This document shows positions 34,212-42,357 of a stretch of DNA of 64,000 nucleotides, in pieces. The notes under the pieces are model-generated. The model was given only the letters and a program-made list of their open reading frames with translations, had not been told where the DNA came from and ran no database searches. The DNA comes from Opitutaceae bacterium (GTDB lineage Bacteria; Verrucomicrobiota; Verrucomicrobiia; Opitutales; Opitutaceae). Location: assembly GCA_005792355.1 (NCBI GenBank), contig SXSC01000050.1:1-64000 (forward strand). Reading direction: 5' to 3'. The stretch's first letter is position 1. The number at the start of each line of letters is the position of its first letter. The translations under genes were made by a program, and so were the position numbers.

Positions 34212-34337
34212 CCAGTCGCCCCAGCGCAACGTGGGGGCCGGGCCGGCGACTTCGGACGAGGCATCTCCGTCCAACCGGGCTTCGTCATCCGAAAAGGCGG
34301 ATCGTGCGCAACCCCCGCGTGGCTGAGCTTCGGCGGC
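34206..34337 (+). other. attC-like imperfect palindrome after the DUF4242 gene
   Basis: It begins GGCTAACCAGTCGCCCCAGC and ends GGCTGAGCTTCGGCGGC. The outer left and right blocks resemble the R''-L'' and L'-R' boxes of attC sites, including GCTGAGCTTCGGCG. Inner arms CGTGGGGG and CCCCCGCG pair at seven of eight positions. The expected terminal GTTRRRY is degenerate (GGCGGC), so the site may no longer recombine. Length of 132 bases is within the known attC range. Confidence 0.45.
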
Positions 34338-34349
34338 AAGATCAACCCC

Positions 34350-35168
34350 ATGAAAAAACTCACCCGATTCCTGATCGGTGGCGCGGTGGTGCTGTGCAAT
34401 CTCGCAGCCCAACCGGCCAAGCCTCCCGCCGAAACCGAAATGCGGCCGCTCGGCCTGGTGGGCGGTGTCTCGTGGCTATCCACCGTGGATTATTACCAAG
34501 TGATCAACAAGGCCGTGAACAACGCCTATGGAAACAACACCAACCCGCCCCTGCTTGTCTTCACTCTGAACCAGCGTCGCATCCACGAGCTTCAAGCCAA
34601 GGGCGATTGGTCCGAGATCGCGCGGTTGATCTCTGATGCCGTCGCGCGCCTCGCGGCCGCGGGTGCCCAAGGTGCGATCTTGTGCTCCAATACCGCCCAC
34701 ATGGTCTACGGCGAAGTCGCGCCGACCACGACCATCCCCATCTTGCACATTGCCGATGCGACCGGACAGGCGATCCGGGCCAAGGGCCTGAAACGGGTGG
34801 GGCTGATCGGAACGAAGTTTACGATGGAAGAGAGATTCTACCTCGACTGGTTGATGCAGAAATTCGAGATCGAGTCCGTCGTGCCCGACAACGCGGCGGA
34901 TCGGGAGGAACTGACCCGTATCATCCAGCGCGAGCTGGCTCGTGAAGTTTTCAAACCGGAGAGCAAAGCCTTTGTGCTCGCCGAAATCGCCAAGCTCCAG
35001 CGCCGCGGGGTGGAAGGCATCGTGCTTGGTTGCACCGAATTTCCACTCATCATCAAGCAGGCGGATGTCGCGCTGCCGGTCTTTGACACCACGGCTTTGC
35101 ATGCCGAAATGGCCGTGCGCTTCATCCTGCGTCAGGACGCGCCGGCCGGGGCGCCAGCGAAGCGGTAG
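34350..35168 (+). CDS. Aspartate/glutamate racemase family protein with an N-terminal signal
   Basis: A 272-residue Asp/Glu/hydantoin racemase-family protein. These use two cysteines to invert an alpha-carbon without cofactor. GAILCSNTAHMVYGEVAPTT carries the first catalytic Cys near residue 111, and GIVLGCTEFPLIIKQADVAL the second near 230. LGLVGGVSWLSTVDYYQVIN is the usual N-terminal strand-loop. Unusually for this mostly cytoplasmic family, the N-terminus is signal-like: MKKLTRFLIGGAVVLCNLAA followed by QPAKPP. The enzyme may be periplasmic and act on D-amino acids in the wall or medium. It directly follows the attC-like structure, so it may have been a second cassette, though no attC follows it. 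Confidence 0.85.
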   Translation: MKKLTRFLIGGAVVLCNLAAQPAKPPAETEMRPLGLVGGVSWLSTVDYYQVINKAVNNAYGNNTNPPLLVFTLNQRRIHELQAKGDWSEIARLISDAVARLAAAGAQGAILCSNTAHMVYGEVAPTTTIPILHIADATGQAIRAKGLKRVGLIGTKFTMEERFYLDWLMQKFEIESVVPDNAADREELTRIIQRELAREVFKPESKAFVLAEIAKLQRRGVEGIVLGCTEFPLIIKQADVALPVFDTTALHAEMAVRFILRQDAPAGAPAKR

Positions 35169-35171
35169 CAG

Positions 35172-35246
35172 GAGCCATCTGGCTCCGGCTCATTTGTTGT
35201 AGCCGGGGTCGCCGACCCGGACCGGCCTCACCGAGGCCGGCTACAC
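35172..35246. repeat. Hairpin and cruciform-type REP element after the racemase gene
   Basis: GGAGCCATCTGGCTCC (35172-35187) is a tight hairpin just after the stop. At 35199-35246, TGTAGCCGG and CCGGCTACA enclose two smaller hairpins (CCGGGGTCG/CCGACCCGG and CCGGCCTC/GAGGCCGG), giving a three-way-junction shape. The following 35247-35617 stretch holds no gene that I can support. Confidence 0.6.
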
Positions 35247-35617
35247 GTTGACAACGCGGAGCTGCACCCGCCGCCGGCGGGAAAGCTTTGTGCCTGCCTG
35301 CCGGGTGCACGTTCGTTGCGGTTAAGTTCAGCTGGCTGGACTTTGGACGTGGCGGAGCCGCGCGAGGGAATTTCCGAGCCAGACCTCCCGCAGATTCAGA
35401 TAGACCGCAGAGGGCCTGATTTTTGACCTGGCATTCACGGATGGGATACCGAACTCACGGCCTGCGGCAAACGTCCGGCGGGCCTCGCGGCCGCATCCAA
35501 GGGAACTGCGGGGAATTTGGTTTTCAGCGATAAAACGCACGTCAACTCGGTGGATGTTCCGGTCCCGCTTGGACGGCCGACCGGGAAAAACCTCAATCTC
35601 AAAGGCTCCCCGGTACG

Positions 35618-36174
35618 TTACGGCACCTCGTAAATCTCCAGCAACGCTTCGCCGCTTGATCCGCCGGCACCGCGTACCACCGCGGTGTAGCGGTTGCCGG
35701 CGGCGAGGGTGAGGACGACCGCCGCGTCGCGGCTGCCGGGTGGCAGCGGTGACGCCCCCGTGGCCACAAATGTCGGCGCAAGCCCGGCGGCCCAATCGTC
35801 GTTCTCGGCCAGTTTCACCTGGTCGCCCGCGTAGACTTCCAGCCGTAGATTCGCCAGGGTGTCGCTCACGCCGAAAAATTCCAGCTGTGGTCCTCGGGCC
35901 AGACCGACTCCAGCCAGTGCGGCCAGGCGTTGGCCGTCTGCAGGCTGATCTCCCGGGTTTCCCATGGACCAAATTGATCGCCTGCCTCGCTGAGCTGGGG
36001 CCGGCCATGCGATCCAAACCAAAAGAGCCGGCCGTCGCGCCAGAACGCGGGGCTGTTGCTGTCGACCCCCGTTGGCATCACGACCGTGTCCACCACCCTC
36101 ACCCGTGCCTCCTGGGCGGCCAGCGGACACCCGAGGAGGGTGCCGAGGGCAACGAACTGAATCAGCTTCCGCAT
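35618..36174 (-). pseudogene. Chimeric or frameshifted secreted protein ending in a 'YEVP' module
   Basis: The 5' part from the ATG at 36174 encodes a signal peptide (MRKLIQFVALGTLLGCPLAA) and TGVDSNSPAFWRDGRLFWFG, then HSWNFSA and a stop near 35866. In another frame the 3' part encodes FFGVSDTLANLRLEVYAGDQ, ENDDWAAGLAPTFVATGASP and ALLEIYEVP, which is the last half of the C-terminal module of the Ig-type proteins at 8.9-12.9 kb. The two halves abut at about 35866-35880. Either a deletion fused two genes or one gene lost its middle and frame. Confidence 0.65.
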
Positions 36175-36328
36175 CATGTTTCTCCGGTGACGCTCCAAAC
36201 GGGTCCAATGTTTCTTTGCGAGTTTGCGAATTGGTCAGATCACCGTGGAAACGGCGTGCCAATGTGGATTTCGCCCAGTTCCGCCCGATTGGTGCCAGCG
36301 GAACAAACCAGCGCCGAGGAATTGGCCG

Positions 36329-36874
36329 CTATTCCAAGGCGGAGAAAAATCTTATCAGATTGTCCACGTGGTCGTCGATCGAGACGCCGAGGTGTTCGCA
36401 ACCGAGGTAGATTGTGCGGCGGTCGACTTTGGCGGCGAAGGCGAGGTCCTTGATTTTTTTCTTAATCGAACTCGCCTTCATCTCGCCGTAGCGGACGGGA
36501 TTCAGTTTGCGGTAGGCATAGAAGATTCCGCTGATTTCGTCGCAGGCGAGCAGCGCTGCGGCGAGTTTCGTCTGCGGCAGCGTCGTGAAACCATGGTAGC
36601 CGTAGGCATGGGCTTCCACGGCGTGGATGAACTCCGCGGGGTAATTCCATTCGGCAAACCAGCGCAGCGATTCGGCCGGATGCTGATCGGGATGTTTTTC
36701 GAAGTCCAAGTCGTGCAGCAGACCGGTCACGTGCCACCGCTGGGGATCGCCGTCGAACTGCGGAGCATAGCCCTCCATCGCGGTGGCCACCATCCGCGCG
36801 TGCAGGCGCTGATAGGAATCCTGGACGTGCTGGTCGAGGAGGTGGCGGGCTTCGTCTTTGGTCGGCAGGTGCAT
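36329..36874 (-). CDS. HD-domain phosphohydrolase-like protein
   Basis: A protein of about 181 residues with an HD (HDIG-type) domain: QRLHARMVATAMEGYAPQFD, WHVTGLLHDLDFEKHPDQHP (the central HD, near residue 55) and EFIHAVEAHAYGYHGFTTLP with further metal-ligand histidines. Related proteins are metal-dependent phosphohydrolases, often called 'HAD/HD family hydrolase' and of unknown substrate. The ATG at 36874 was chosen because it starts the conserved domain; longer frames upstream look non-coding. Neighbours give no functional clue. Confidence 0.82.
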   Translation of the reverse strand: MHLPTKDEARHLLDQHVQDSYQRLHARMVATAMEGYAPQFDGDPQRWHVTGLLHDLDFEKHPDQHPAESLRWFAEWNYPAEFIHAVEAHAYGYHGFTTLPQTKLAAALLACDEISGIFYAYRKLNPVRYGEMKASSIKKKIKDLAFAAKVDRRTIYLGCEHLGVSIDDHVDNLIRFFSALE

Positions 36875-37007
36875 GGGTGATCTGATGGTGGCGAGGATGG
36901 TGACACCTGACCCGGCGATGAATGTCGAGTGCGCAGACCTGGATTGATTGCCGCTGGGTCCCATCCTCCGAAGCGTGCTTCGGCTTGGTTGGGTGTCCCA
37001 AACGGGA

Positions 37008-38285
37008 TCAGCGGGGGGCGGCGCCACCCTGCCGGATCCAGGCCTCGTTGAAACTCGCATGTTTGATCGCCTTGAGTTGCTTCGCCGCCTCCGCGCCATT
37101 GCCGCGCACGTGATGGCTGTAGGTCGCGTGCAGGCCGCCGTCCTTCGCTTCGACGATGCTCGGATAATGGTAGCGACCGGCGGCCGGTCCGGGCGAATCT
37201 TCTTCGAGGGCGCGTCGCCAGGGCCAGGTCTTTCCTTCATCGGCGGAGAGCTGCACGGTCAGGCGATGGCGGCCGGTCTCAGTGTCGTTGGAAATGAGCG
37301 CCCAGTGACCGTTGCGCAGCCCGATGATTTCGGCACCGGAGCCGGAATTGGGGATCGCGCTATCGGTCACGGGTGACCAAGTCTCGCCGCGATCGCTCGA
37401 TTCACTTTGGTGCAGGCGCTTCGGGGCAGGGCCGTTGTCGCGCATCAACGTGAAGAGGCGGCCATCCCGCCGACGGACGATGCTGGGCTGGATGTTGCCG
37501 CCACCGGTCAACGGCGTGCTCGTCCGCCACGTCGCGCCCCAGTCGTCGCTGAACGCCATGAGCGAGAAGTCGAAGCCATCGGAATAGAGCGGCACGAGGA
37601 GGCGGGTGCCATCGAGGACGATTGGGTGCGCGCGCGGCATCCAGCCAAGCCGCTGGGAGAGTTTGTCGTTCGCCCGGCCGCGGACGGTCTTGAGATACTC
37701 GGCGGCTTTGACGCGGGCCGCCGCGTCGGTCGCGGTCGCGGCGATTTCCTGCTCCGCGCGATCGTAATAGGCCAGGGCCGCCGTCTGAAATTCCGCCGGC
37801 GGTTTCAGGTGCATCACGTCCTGCCGGCTCCAACTCGGCGGACCGTCGCCGAGGAAATCCGCGGAAACCTGGTATTTGGTGAGGGCCGACTCCCACTGGT
37901 TGGAAAGAATCGCGGCCCAGAGCAGCCAAAGCCGGCCGTGGGGATCGAGGAACATCGTCGGATTGCAGTCCGGAAAACCGGGGGTGTCCGCCATGGTGAA
38001 CCGCGGGCTCCACGTGCGGCTGCCGCGCTTGAGCCGCGCACCCTGAATCTTCACATCGTCGGCCGTGCGCTCACCGGAACCGTGAAACCAGCACGCCAGG
38101 AGGTCACCGTTGGGCAATTCGACGACACACGACGCGTGCACGTGCCAGGACTCGGGTGGGAAAATCAACTGGGCTTCCAGCCGCGGAGTTTCGACCGGGG
38201 CCGCGGGGGCGAGGTGCACGGCGCCGAGCGCGAGCAGCGTGGCGAGAATTCCCGGAAGGCGGCGGAAACGAATTCGTGGGGTCAT
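37008..38285 (-). CDS. Secreted sialidase-like (BNR beta-propeller) glycosidase
   Basis: A 425-residue exported protein. The ATG at 38285 opens a signal peptide (RLPGILATLLALGAVHLAPA). The body is a six-bladed propeller of the exo-alpha-sialidase superfamily. Asp-box-like repeats include SDDWGATWRTSTPL, SSDRGETWSPVTDS and SADEGKTWPWRRAL. The N-terminal segment is CVVELPNGDLLACWFHGSGE, and CNPTMFLDPHGRLWLLWAAI and GGGNIQPSIVRRRDGRLFTL follow. Verrucomicrobial members of this group act on diverse glycans, so sialic acid is not assured. A second, more distant propeller is encoded upstream. Confidence 0.85.
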   Translation of the reverse strand: MTPRIRFRRLPGILATLLALGAVHLAPAAPVETPRLEAQLIFPPESWHVHASCVVELPNGDLLACWFHGSGERTADDVKIQGARLKRGSRTWSPRFTMADTPGFPDCNPTMFLDPHGRLWLLWAAILSNQWESALTKYQVSADFLGDGPPSWSRQDVMHLKPPAEFQTAALAYYDRAEQEIAATATDAAARVKAAEYLKTVRGRANDKLSQRLGWMPRAHPIVLDGTRLLVPLYSDGFDFSLMAFSDDWGATWRTSTPLTGGGNIQPSIVRRRDGRLFTLMRDNGPAPKRLHQSESSDRGETWSPVTDSAIPNSGSGAEIIGLRNGHWALISNDTETGRHRLTVQLSADEGKTWPWRRALEEDSPGPAAGRYHYPSIVEAKDGGLHATYSHHVRGNGAEAAKQLKAIKHASFNEAWIRQGGAAPR

Positions 38286-38415
38286 GGGGCTGAATGCTGC
38301 GCCTTCGGCGAGCCATTTCAATCCCGCGATGGCGCCAGGAAACTCGAAACGTGGAACGTGCGGAGCTCGCGGAGGAATTCAGCGACTGGACGGCGGCAGG
38401 GTATCGCAGGCGGGT

Positions 38416-39615
38416 TCATTTCCAGAGGATGCGCGCGACAAACGTGGCTCCGGTGGCACCGCGTTCGCGAGCGCCTTTCGCAAACACGCCTTCGGAAACG
38501 GTCACCCACGATTCGTGCGCGCTGATCGCCGCCACGCCAAAGTTGCCGAGGTCGGCGCCGCGCTCGGGCACGATGATGCGCTCGGTTGCGCGAATGATGC
38601 GCAGGGTCTGCGGATCGACCCGCGCGGCGAAGAGTGGCGCGCGATGGCGCGGGATGTGGTCGTTGCCGGCTCCGCGCCGGGTGTAGACGAGGAAGAGCCC
38701 CCGGGCATGCGCGAGCCAGTGTTGCTGGGTGTTGTAGCTGCCGAGTTCGCCACCGTCGTCGAAACGCCACGGTTGCGGCGGCGCGAAATTCAGGCCGTCG
38801 GCACTCGTGGTGACGTAGCCGCGTTCGTCATTGCGCAGCGTGAGAAAGAAGCGCCCGCCCGACGCGACGAGCGAGGGTTCGTAGAGGCCGCGTTTCACGT
38901 CGAGGCGAAGCACGTTGCCGTGCCGCCGGTAGCGCAGGTGGGTGCCGTCGAACCCGCACTCGGCGACCGTGCTGCTGAACGGTGTGCGGGTGCCGCTCCC
39001 GTGGTAGAGCGGCACGAGCAACTTTCCATCCGGTTGCACCAGCCACTGCGCGCACGCGTTGCGGGCGAAGTTGAACTCCTCGTCGTCGGGCAGCTCCAGC
39101 ACCCGCCAACGCGTCCAGCGGCGGGCAACCGGATCGAGCACCGCGTAGACGGTTTGGTGCGCCCGGGGGATGTCCTCGAGCTGTTTGCCCTGCGGACTGT
39201 AGCGGACCTGGGCGCCGAGGGCGATCAGCCGGCCGCTGGCGGCGTGCCATCCCGGCGTCACGTCGGCCACGCTGATGGTCACGCCGTCGGCCTGTTTTTT
39301 CCAGTCCAGTTCGGGCGGCAGCACGGGGCCGGTCCACGCGCCGTCGGGCGACGGGCGGGTCATCACATGCAGGCCCGAATAGTAGTCGGAGATCCGCAGG
39401 TGTTTTTGCAGCGTCAGCACGATGGTCGGCGGTGAACCATCTTGGGTGGGAATCGCCGCCGGTCGCGGATGAAACCAGAGGAACGCGCCGTCGTCGTGCG
39501 TCATCACGGTTTCGAGTTTGACCGTGAAATCGGGCGGGGCCTCTGCGGCCGGTGCGGGCGCCGTCGCGAGTGCGAGGGCGACCGCGCAAGGGGCGAGCAT
39601 GAGGGTGGATTTCAT
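38416..39615 (-). CDS. Secreted beta-propeller glycoside-hydrolase-like protein
   Basis: A 399-residue exported protein with a signal peptide (MKSTLMLAPCAVALALATAP, cleavage after AAEA). It has propeller-type repeats without strong Asp boxes: FLWFHPRPAAIPTQDGSPPT, QWLVQPDGKLLVPLYHGSGT, RGLYEPSLVASGGRFFLTLR and RGYVTTSADGLNFAPPQPWR. Such proteins are annotated as sialidase-like or GH-family propellers in Planctomycetes and Verrucomicrobia; specificity is unknown. It is upstream of the sialidase-like gene in the same orientation with 130 bases between, so the two may form an operon for extracellular glycan use. Confidence 0.75.
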   Translation of the reverse strand: MKSTLMLAPCAVALALATAPAPAAEAPPDFTVKLETVMTHDDGAFLWFHPRPAAIPTQDGSPPTIVLTLQKHLRISDYYSGLHVMTRPSPDGAWTGPVLPPELDWKKQADGVTISVADVTPGWHAASGRLIALGAQVRYSPQGKQLEDIPRAHQTVYAVLDPVARRWTRWRVLELPDDEEFNFARNACAQWLVQPDGKLLVPLYHGSGTRTPFSSTVAECGFDGTHLRYRRHGNVLRLDVKRGLYEPSLVASGGRFFLTLRNDERGYVTTSADGLNFAPPQPWRFDDGGELGSYNTQQHWLAHARGLFLVYTRRGAGNDHIPRHRAPLFAARVDPQTLRIIRATERIIVPERGADLGNFGVAAISAHESWVTVSEGVFAKGARERGATGATFVARILWK

Positions 39616-40428
39616 GGCGGGGGCGAAAAGGGCTTGATCAGGATGGTGGGGGCGAACCCGCCGATGCGAACGCAAACGCCGCGGTCGATGCCCGCAGGGG
39701 CGATTTGCCAGTGGATGGAGCGATCCTCCATGCGTGTGGCAGGAGGGGCGCTTGCCCAAGCGCCCGTGCCCGACGGTCGCCAGTCGGCGGTCGGCAGGAA
39801 ACATCCCCGCCGCAAGCGGCGGGCACTTGCCGGAAACTGGCAGAGCGGGTTTACCCCGCGAAGGATCGTCGTGCCCACCCATCGCGGCGTAAAGCCGCTC
39901 CTGCTTTCAACCAAGCCGATGCAAGCTTCGGGGTCTGCGACCCAAAGAGAATCCAACCACCGGCGGACTACCGATACGGAAATTTCACGGAGCGGCGACA
40001 CTCCCGTCGCCGTTGGCTCCCAGGCGGCGCCAAGAGTGCCGCCGATCCGCCGGACAGCCTGCATCGTCGGCTGATTGGGAGTGTGCAGCAATCCGTCCGA
40101 ATCGTGCACTTCTGCGACGATTTTGGTCGTTCCTCAGGGAGCGGCGGTTTCCCAACCGCCGAAGAACCGTCGGCCGGCCGTAATTGGGCGGTTGGGAAAT
40201 CGCCCCTCCTTCGGTTGCGGTGGCCGCGTTGGGAAACTTCCGGGCTAGCCGCCGCCTTGGGGCAGCCGGCGCGCCCCGTCAAAGTGGAGAAATACTCCGG
40301 CGGGAGCCACCGAGCCGAGTTTCGCAAATCGTGCACAAGGTTCCGCAAGGCCTGCGGAGCTCCGGCCGGGACCCGTGGCTAGGATGTTCGCCATCTCACG
40401 GCCTCGACTGCGGCGATCCCTCCCTCCC
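39616..40428. other. 813-bp gene-free stretch with REP-like palindromes
   Basis: No coding frame here resembles a protein. At 40143-40160 and 40187-40204 an 18-bp inverted repeat (GGCGGTTTCCCAACCGCC, one mismatch) encloses 26 bases. Another GC-rich palindromic block with GCCGCAAGCGGCGGGC lies near 39810-39830. These look like REP-type debris between the minus-strand propeller gene and the plus-strand stress-protein gene. Confidence 0.6.
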
Positions 40429-40881
40429 ATGAAAACTGTCATCGCTCCCATCGACTTTTCCGGCGTCAGCCGGGGCGTCGTCGCTGAGGCGATCCGACTG
40501 GCACGCAGTGTACAGGGGCGCGTCGTGGTGTTGCACGTCGTCAAGCCCGCGCGCGTCGCTCCGGAGGTGGCGCGACTCACCCGCGGCGTGCTGCCCATCA
40601 CGGCGGAGGTCGAGCGCGCGGCCCGGGGACAATTGCACCTGATGCAGCGGCGGCTGATGAAAAAGGGCATCTCGGTTGAGACGGTGTGCACGACCGGCTC
40701 GCCCATCCGCCGGATCGTCGAACAGGCGGCAATGCAGGCGGCGCGCTACATCGTGCTGGGCGGCCACGGGCGCGGTGCGCTGCACCAATTCGTCGTGGGC
40801 GGTACCGCCAGCGGCGTCCTCAAGCGGGCGGGCTGTCCCGTCGTCGTGGTGCCGGCGGGGAAAAGAGCGGTGGCGGCCTGA
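40429..40881 (+). CDS. Universal stress protein (UspA family)
   Basis: A 150-residue single-domain Usp. The ATG at 40429 gives MKTVIAPIDFSGVSRGVVAE, the classical N-terminal strand and first loop. YIVLGGHGRGALHQFVVGGT followed by ASGVLKRAGCPVVVVPAGK matches the ATP-binding G-2x-G-9x-G(S/T) pattern, here with G, G and G-T. Usp proteins bind ATP and act in stress survival by largely unclear means. It stands alone, and a MITE-like palindromic element begins just after the stop. Confidence 0.9.
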   Translation: MKTVIAPIDFSGVSRGVVAEAIRLARSVQGRVVVLHVVKPARVAPEVARLTRGVLPITAEVERAARGQLHLMQRRLMKKGISVETVCTTGSPIRRIVEQAAMQAARYIVLGGHGRGALHQFVVGGTASGVLKRAGCPVVVVPAGKRAVAA

Positions 40882-40882
40882 C

Positions 40883-41040
40883 TTACGCCGTAACGATTCA
40901 GTCCGAGGTGGAGCCCGTTGTCCCCAACGGGCTGATTTGTGAGCCTACGATTCAAAACCCGATGAGGACATCGGGTTCCACCTTTCAGGGTGGTCGTACT
41001 TGGAGAGACGAATGTACTCCGACTGAATCGTTGCGGCGAA
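40883..41040. mobile_element. MITE/BIME-like element with about 20-bp terminal inverted repeats
   Basis: The left end, TTACGCCGTAACGATTCAGT plus C, and the right end, GACTGAATCGTTGCGGCGAA, are near-perfect inverted repeats, with AACGATTCAGTC/GACTGAATCGTT exact. Inside, GGTGG...CCACC encloses two 9-bp hairpins: AGCCCGTTG/CAACGGGCT and AACCCGATG/CATCGGGTT. There is no ORF and no clear target-site duplication. The size (158 bp) and symmetry fit a non-autonomous element. Confidence 0.6.
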
Positions 41041-41080
41041 GGCTTGGTTTTCTTGACGGTGGTGGTGGGTGCCATCGAGT

Positions 41081-41230
41081 TCAGGGCGCGGTTTTTTTCG
41101 CCGGCTCGATGGTGCCATTGCGAAAGCAGAGGTTGCCGGCATGGGCCAGCACCCCGGGGCTCTCCACGCCGCGGACCGTGCAGTCGGCGAATCGCACGTC
41201 CGCAATCACGGCGCCGTCCAAAAGTGGGCG
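41081..41230 (-). pseudogene. C-terminal relic of a right-handed beta-helix (GH28-like) protein
   Basis: The frame reads GAVIADVRFADCTVRGVESP, then GVLAHAGNLCFRNGTIEPAK and a stop. This resembles the last coils of polygalacturonase-like proteins ('V.F.DC...GV..PGV......L.F.N..V'). It starts abruptly just after the isomerase stop, so only the end of a gene is left. Confidence 0.45.
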
Positions 41231-41246
41231 GACCCAGGACGGCGAG

Positions 41247-42032
41247 TCAGTACCCCGCGTCCGCGAGTTGCTGGCGGAGTTCCTTGAGCGCGGGGCCGAT
41301 TTGGCTCGGCAGATCGGTCCAGATGGGTTCAAGGGCGAGACGGCCGTTGTAGCCGGTGCGCTGCAAGGCGCGCAGGTAGGCCCGGAAGTCCTCGCCGTTT
41401 ACGCCGGGCGCGGCGCGGTCCTTTTTTTCCGCAATGTGCGCGTGGCGGATGAGCGGACCAACCTTGGCGATGTCGTCGGGCGACTCGCCGTTGCGCAGCA
41501 TGTGGAAGATGTCGACGAGCAGTTTGACACCGTTGGTGTTGGCCCGCCGCACGGCCTCGGCGCCTTCGAGGACGGTGTTGACGAGGTTGCACTCGCCGCG
41601 ATTGAGCGGCTCAACGACGAGGGTCACCCCGTGCTCCTCGGCGAGCGGGCCGAATTGCTTCAGGACGTCGACGTATTGTTCAAAGCCCTTCGCCAGGGGA
41701 AATCCCTCCGGCACCATGCGTGCACCGGCGCTGCCGAACACGATGATCGTCATCCCGATCTCCTTGGCGCGGCGAAACACGGTCTGCGCGTAACGGTCGA
41801 GCCGGGCGTAGTCGATGTCGGGGCCGCTGCACTTGAGCGCGGCGGGGAGCAGGACGTTGGCGGCCGGCATGGGCAATCCGCACGCGCGCAGGGCGGTGGC
41901 GCGCGGCGCGAAGTCGGCGTCAGGTGCCTCGGGGGAGAGGAAGTTGACGACGTGGCCCTCGATGAAGTCGCAATCCGGGCGAACCGGCAGGGCGGTGAGG
42001 GTGGCGGGGTCGGTGCAGAAGCCGATTTGCAT
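41247..42032 (-). CDS. Xylose-isomerase-like TIM-barrel protein (sugar phosphate isomerase/epimerase)
   Basis: A 261-residue TIM barrel of the AP-endonuclease-2/xylose-isomerase-like superfamily. The ATG at 42032 follows a good Shine-Dalgarno (AAAGGCGG). Metal-ligand regions are GVTLVVEPLNRGECNLVNTV (Glu near residue 145), NGVKLLVDIFHMLRNGES (Asp-x-x-His), LIRHAHIAEKKDRAAPG and NGRLALEPIWTDLP (last Glu). Such proteins isomerise or epimerise keto-sugars or inositol derivatives using a divalent metal. Substrate is not known here and no pathway partners are adjacent. Confidence 0.85.
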   Translation of the reverse strand: MQIGFCTDPATLTALPVRPDCDFIEGHVVNFLSPEAPDADFAPRATALRACGLPMPAANVLLPAALKCSGPDIDYARLDRYAQTVFRRAKEIGMTIIVFGSAGARMVPEGFPLAKGFEQYVDVLKQFGPLAEEHGVTLVVEPLNRGECNLVNTVLEGAEAVRRANTNGVKLLVDIFHMLRNGESPDDIAKVGPLIRHAHIAEKKDRAAPGVNGEDFRAYLRALQRTGYNGRLALEPIWTDLPSQIGPALKELRQQLADAGY

Positions 42033-42096
42033 GCCGCCTTTCAACCACGGATCGCGCCAATGGCACGGACAAAAATCCCTTTCCTCGCGGGGAAAA

Positions 42097-42173
<77 letters not shown>

Positions 42174-42317
42174 AAACAGAAGGAGGGTCACAAAGCGGCA
42201 GGCTCCCGGCGGAAGCAAGAGCTTTTTCGCGGGCGCGCACTTTCAACGATCACTCGGCGTCGGCCACGTCTCCGATTCGGGCCGCGGCCGTGTGGCGCAA
42301 AGCGGAGGCTTGCCATT

Positions 42318-42345
42318 GGAAACTTACAAAACCATTAAAGTTTCC
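42318..42345. promoter_or_regulatory. Putative TetR operator
   Basis: GGAAACTT (42318-42325) and AAGTTTCC (42338-42345) form a perfect 8-bp inverted repeat with a 12-base spacer, 13 bases before the TetR ATG. Position and size fit autoregulation of the efflux operon by its first gene. The AT-rich centre may overlap the promoter. Confidence 0.65.
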
Positions 42346-42357
42346 AGGGATTCCATC

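Noticed and set aside
35328-36017. A 229-codon minus-strand open frame
   Set aside because: Composition is Arg-rich without pattern, and it runs across the relic at 35618-36174 in the wrong frame.
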